This document shows positions 13,612-13,918 of a stretch of DNA of 13,918 nt, piece after piece (position 1 is the stretch's first letter; each line of letters starts with the position of its first letter). Origin of the DNA: Thermoplasmata archaeon. GTDB taxonomy: Archaea; Thermoplasmatota; Thermoplasmata; RBG-16-68-12; JAGMCJ01. The notes beneath the pieces are model-generated. The model saw only the letters and a program-made list of their open reading frames with translations, was not told the origin of the DNA and ran no database searches. The position numbers and the translations under genes were made by a program. The stretch spans positions 1 to 13,918 of the forward strand of contig JAGMCJ010000025.1 of assembly GCA_023129265.1 (NCBI GenBank), in the 5' to 3' direction.

Positions 13612-13918
13612 TCTCCCGGTTCCAGGAGACCAGGATTATCGCGAGCAGCACCAGTATTCCGCCGAAAAGCAGCGGTGCCTTGATCTGTTCGCTCAGGAAC
13701 AGCACCGACAGCACTACCGCGAACAGGATTTCTGCGGTGAGAAGGACTGAGGACACTGTTGCTCCGACCCTTGTGAGCCCGAAGACGTAGAGGAAGAGCG
13801 CAAGTGCCGTGCACACGAGACCCAGATAGAAGATGCTGACCCAGCCCTCCAGGGCTATCCCGGCCGGCGGATAGAAGATCAGGAGGGGAGAGAGGATGAG
13901 GGCGGTCTCGGCGACGAC
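13598..13918 (-). CDS. EamA/DMT-superfamily transporter, C-terminal part (5' truncated by window)
   Basis: The frame is open from the window edge to the stop, giving 106 residues. It shows the second EamA repeat: a hydrophobic segment, the YLGLVCTALALFLYVFGLTR helix pair, VGATVSSVLLTAEILFAVVLSVLFLSEQIKAP and a last helix GGILVLLAIILVSW. Family members export metabolites, amino acids or sugars; the substrate is unknown here. The internal GTG at 13816 is not a true start because the frame and family pattern continue upstream. It converges on glmS, with the last 14 bases of each gene overlapping. Confidence 0.9.
   Translation of the reverse strand, partial: VVAETALILSPLLIFYPPAGIALEGWVSIFYLGLVCTALALFLYVFGLTRVGATVSSVLLTAEILFAVVLSVLFLSEQIKAPLLFGGILVLLAIILVSWNRETTPR

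Noticed and set aside
1..13918. CRISPR array, insertion sequence, integrase or attachment site
   Set aside because: No regularly spaced direct repeats, transposase or integrase frames, or terminal inverted repeats were seen; the tRNA 3' end is not duplicated elsewhere in the window as far as I can read.

Overview
The window looks archaeal. A tRNA-Ile(GAU) gene on the minus strand carries a 24-nt intron exactly between positions 37 and 38, and a bulge-helix-bulge can be drawn around it. Several genes are preceded by TATA-like boxes about 25-30 bases before the expected transcript start and by short leaders, and some have GGAGG-type ribosome sites. Gene content (a COG1497-type regulator, a MJ1101-like nucleotidyltransferase with beta-helix, coiled-coil proteins with zinc ribbons) fits a euryarchaeote in the broad sense, perhaps Thermoplasmatota. 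That placement is inference, not something the sequence proves.

Layout. (1) 1-472, minus strand: a CadC/SmtB-like metal-sensing ArsR repressor with its own TATA box and a palindromic operator. Fifteen bases downstream begins a protein (15 residues visible) whose start looks like a heavy-metal-associated (HMA) domain, so this is probably a metal-efflux operon leaving the window. (2) 546-683, minus: intron-containing tRNA-Ile(GAU). (3) 733-6185, plus: a small nitroreductase, then two coiled-coil genes. The first encodes an eight-cysteine double zinc ribbon plus coiled coil (370 aa). The second encodes a 1252-aa, almost proline-free, cysteine-free helical rod with no recognisable ATPase or other enzymatic domain. 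The three genes are closely spaced (18 and 5 bases) and probably form one transcript. (4) 6203-9829, plus: a complete BtuF-BtuC-BtuD-type importer (cobalamin or iron-chelate class) preceded by a promoter covered with alternating CTTT/AAAG half-sites, and followed without a gap by a COG1497-type winged-helix regulator. (5) 9830-10504: an intergenic stretch and two tiny membrane proteins of unknown role. (6) 10628-13611, plus: a GlmU-like sugar-1-phosphate nucleotidyltransferase/left-handed beta-helix protein and GlmS, two bases apart, for UDP-GlcNAc-type precursor synthesis. (7) 13598-13918, minus: the C-terminal half of an EamA/DMT transporter, converging on glmS with a 14-base overlap.

The best candidate for something undescribed is the zinc-ribbon coiled-coil protein next to the giant rod (1309-6185): the pair looks structural (scaffold, cytoskeletal or tethering) rather than enzymatic. 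The second most interesting item is the dense set of inverted repeats over the TATA box, expected transcript start and ribosome site of the importer operon, together with a regulator gene at the operon's end that could bind them.
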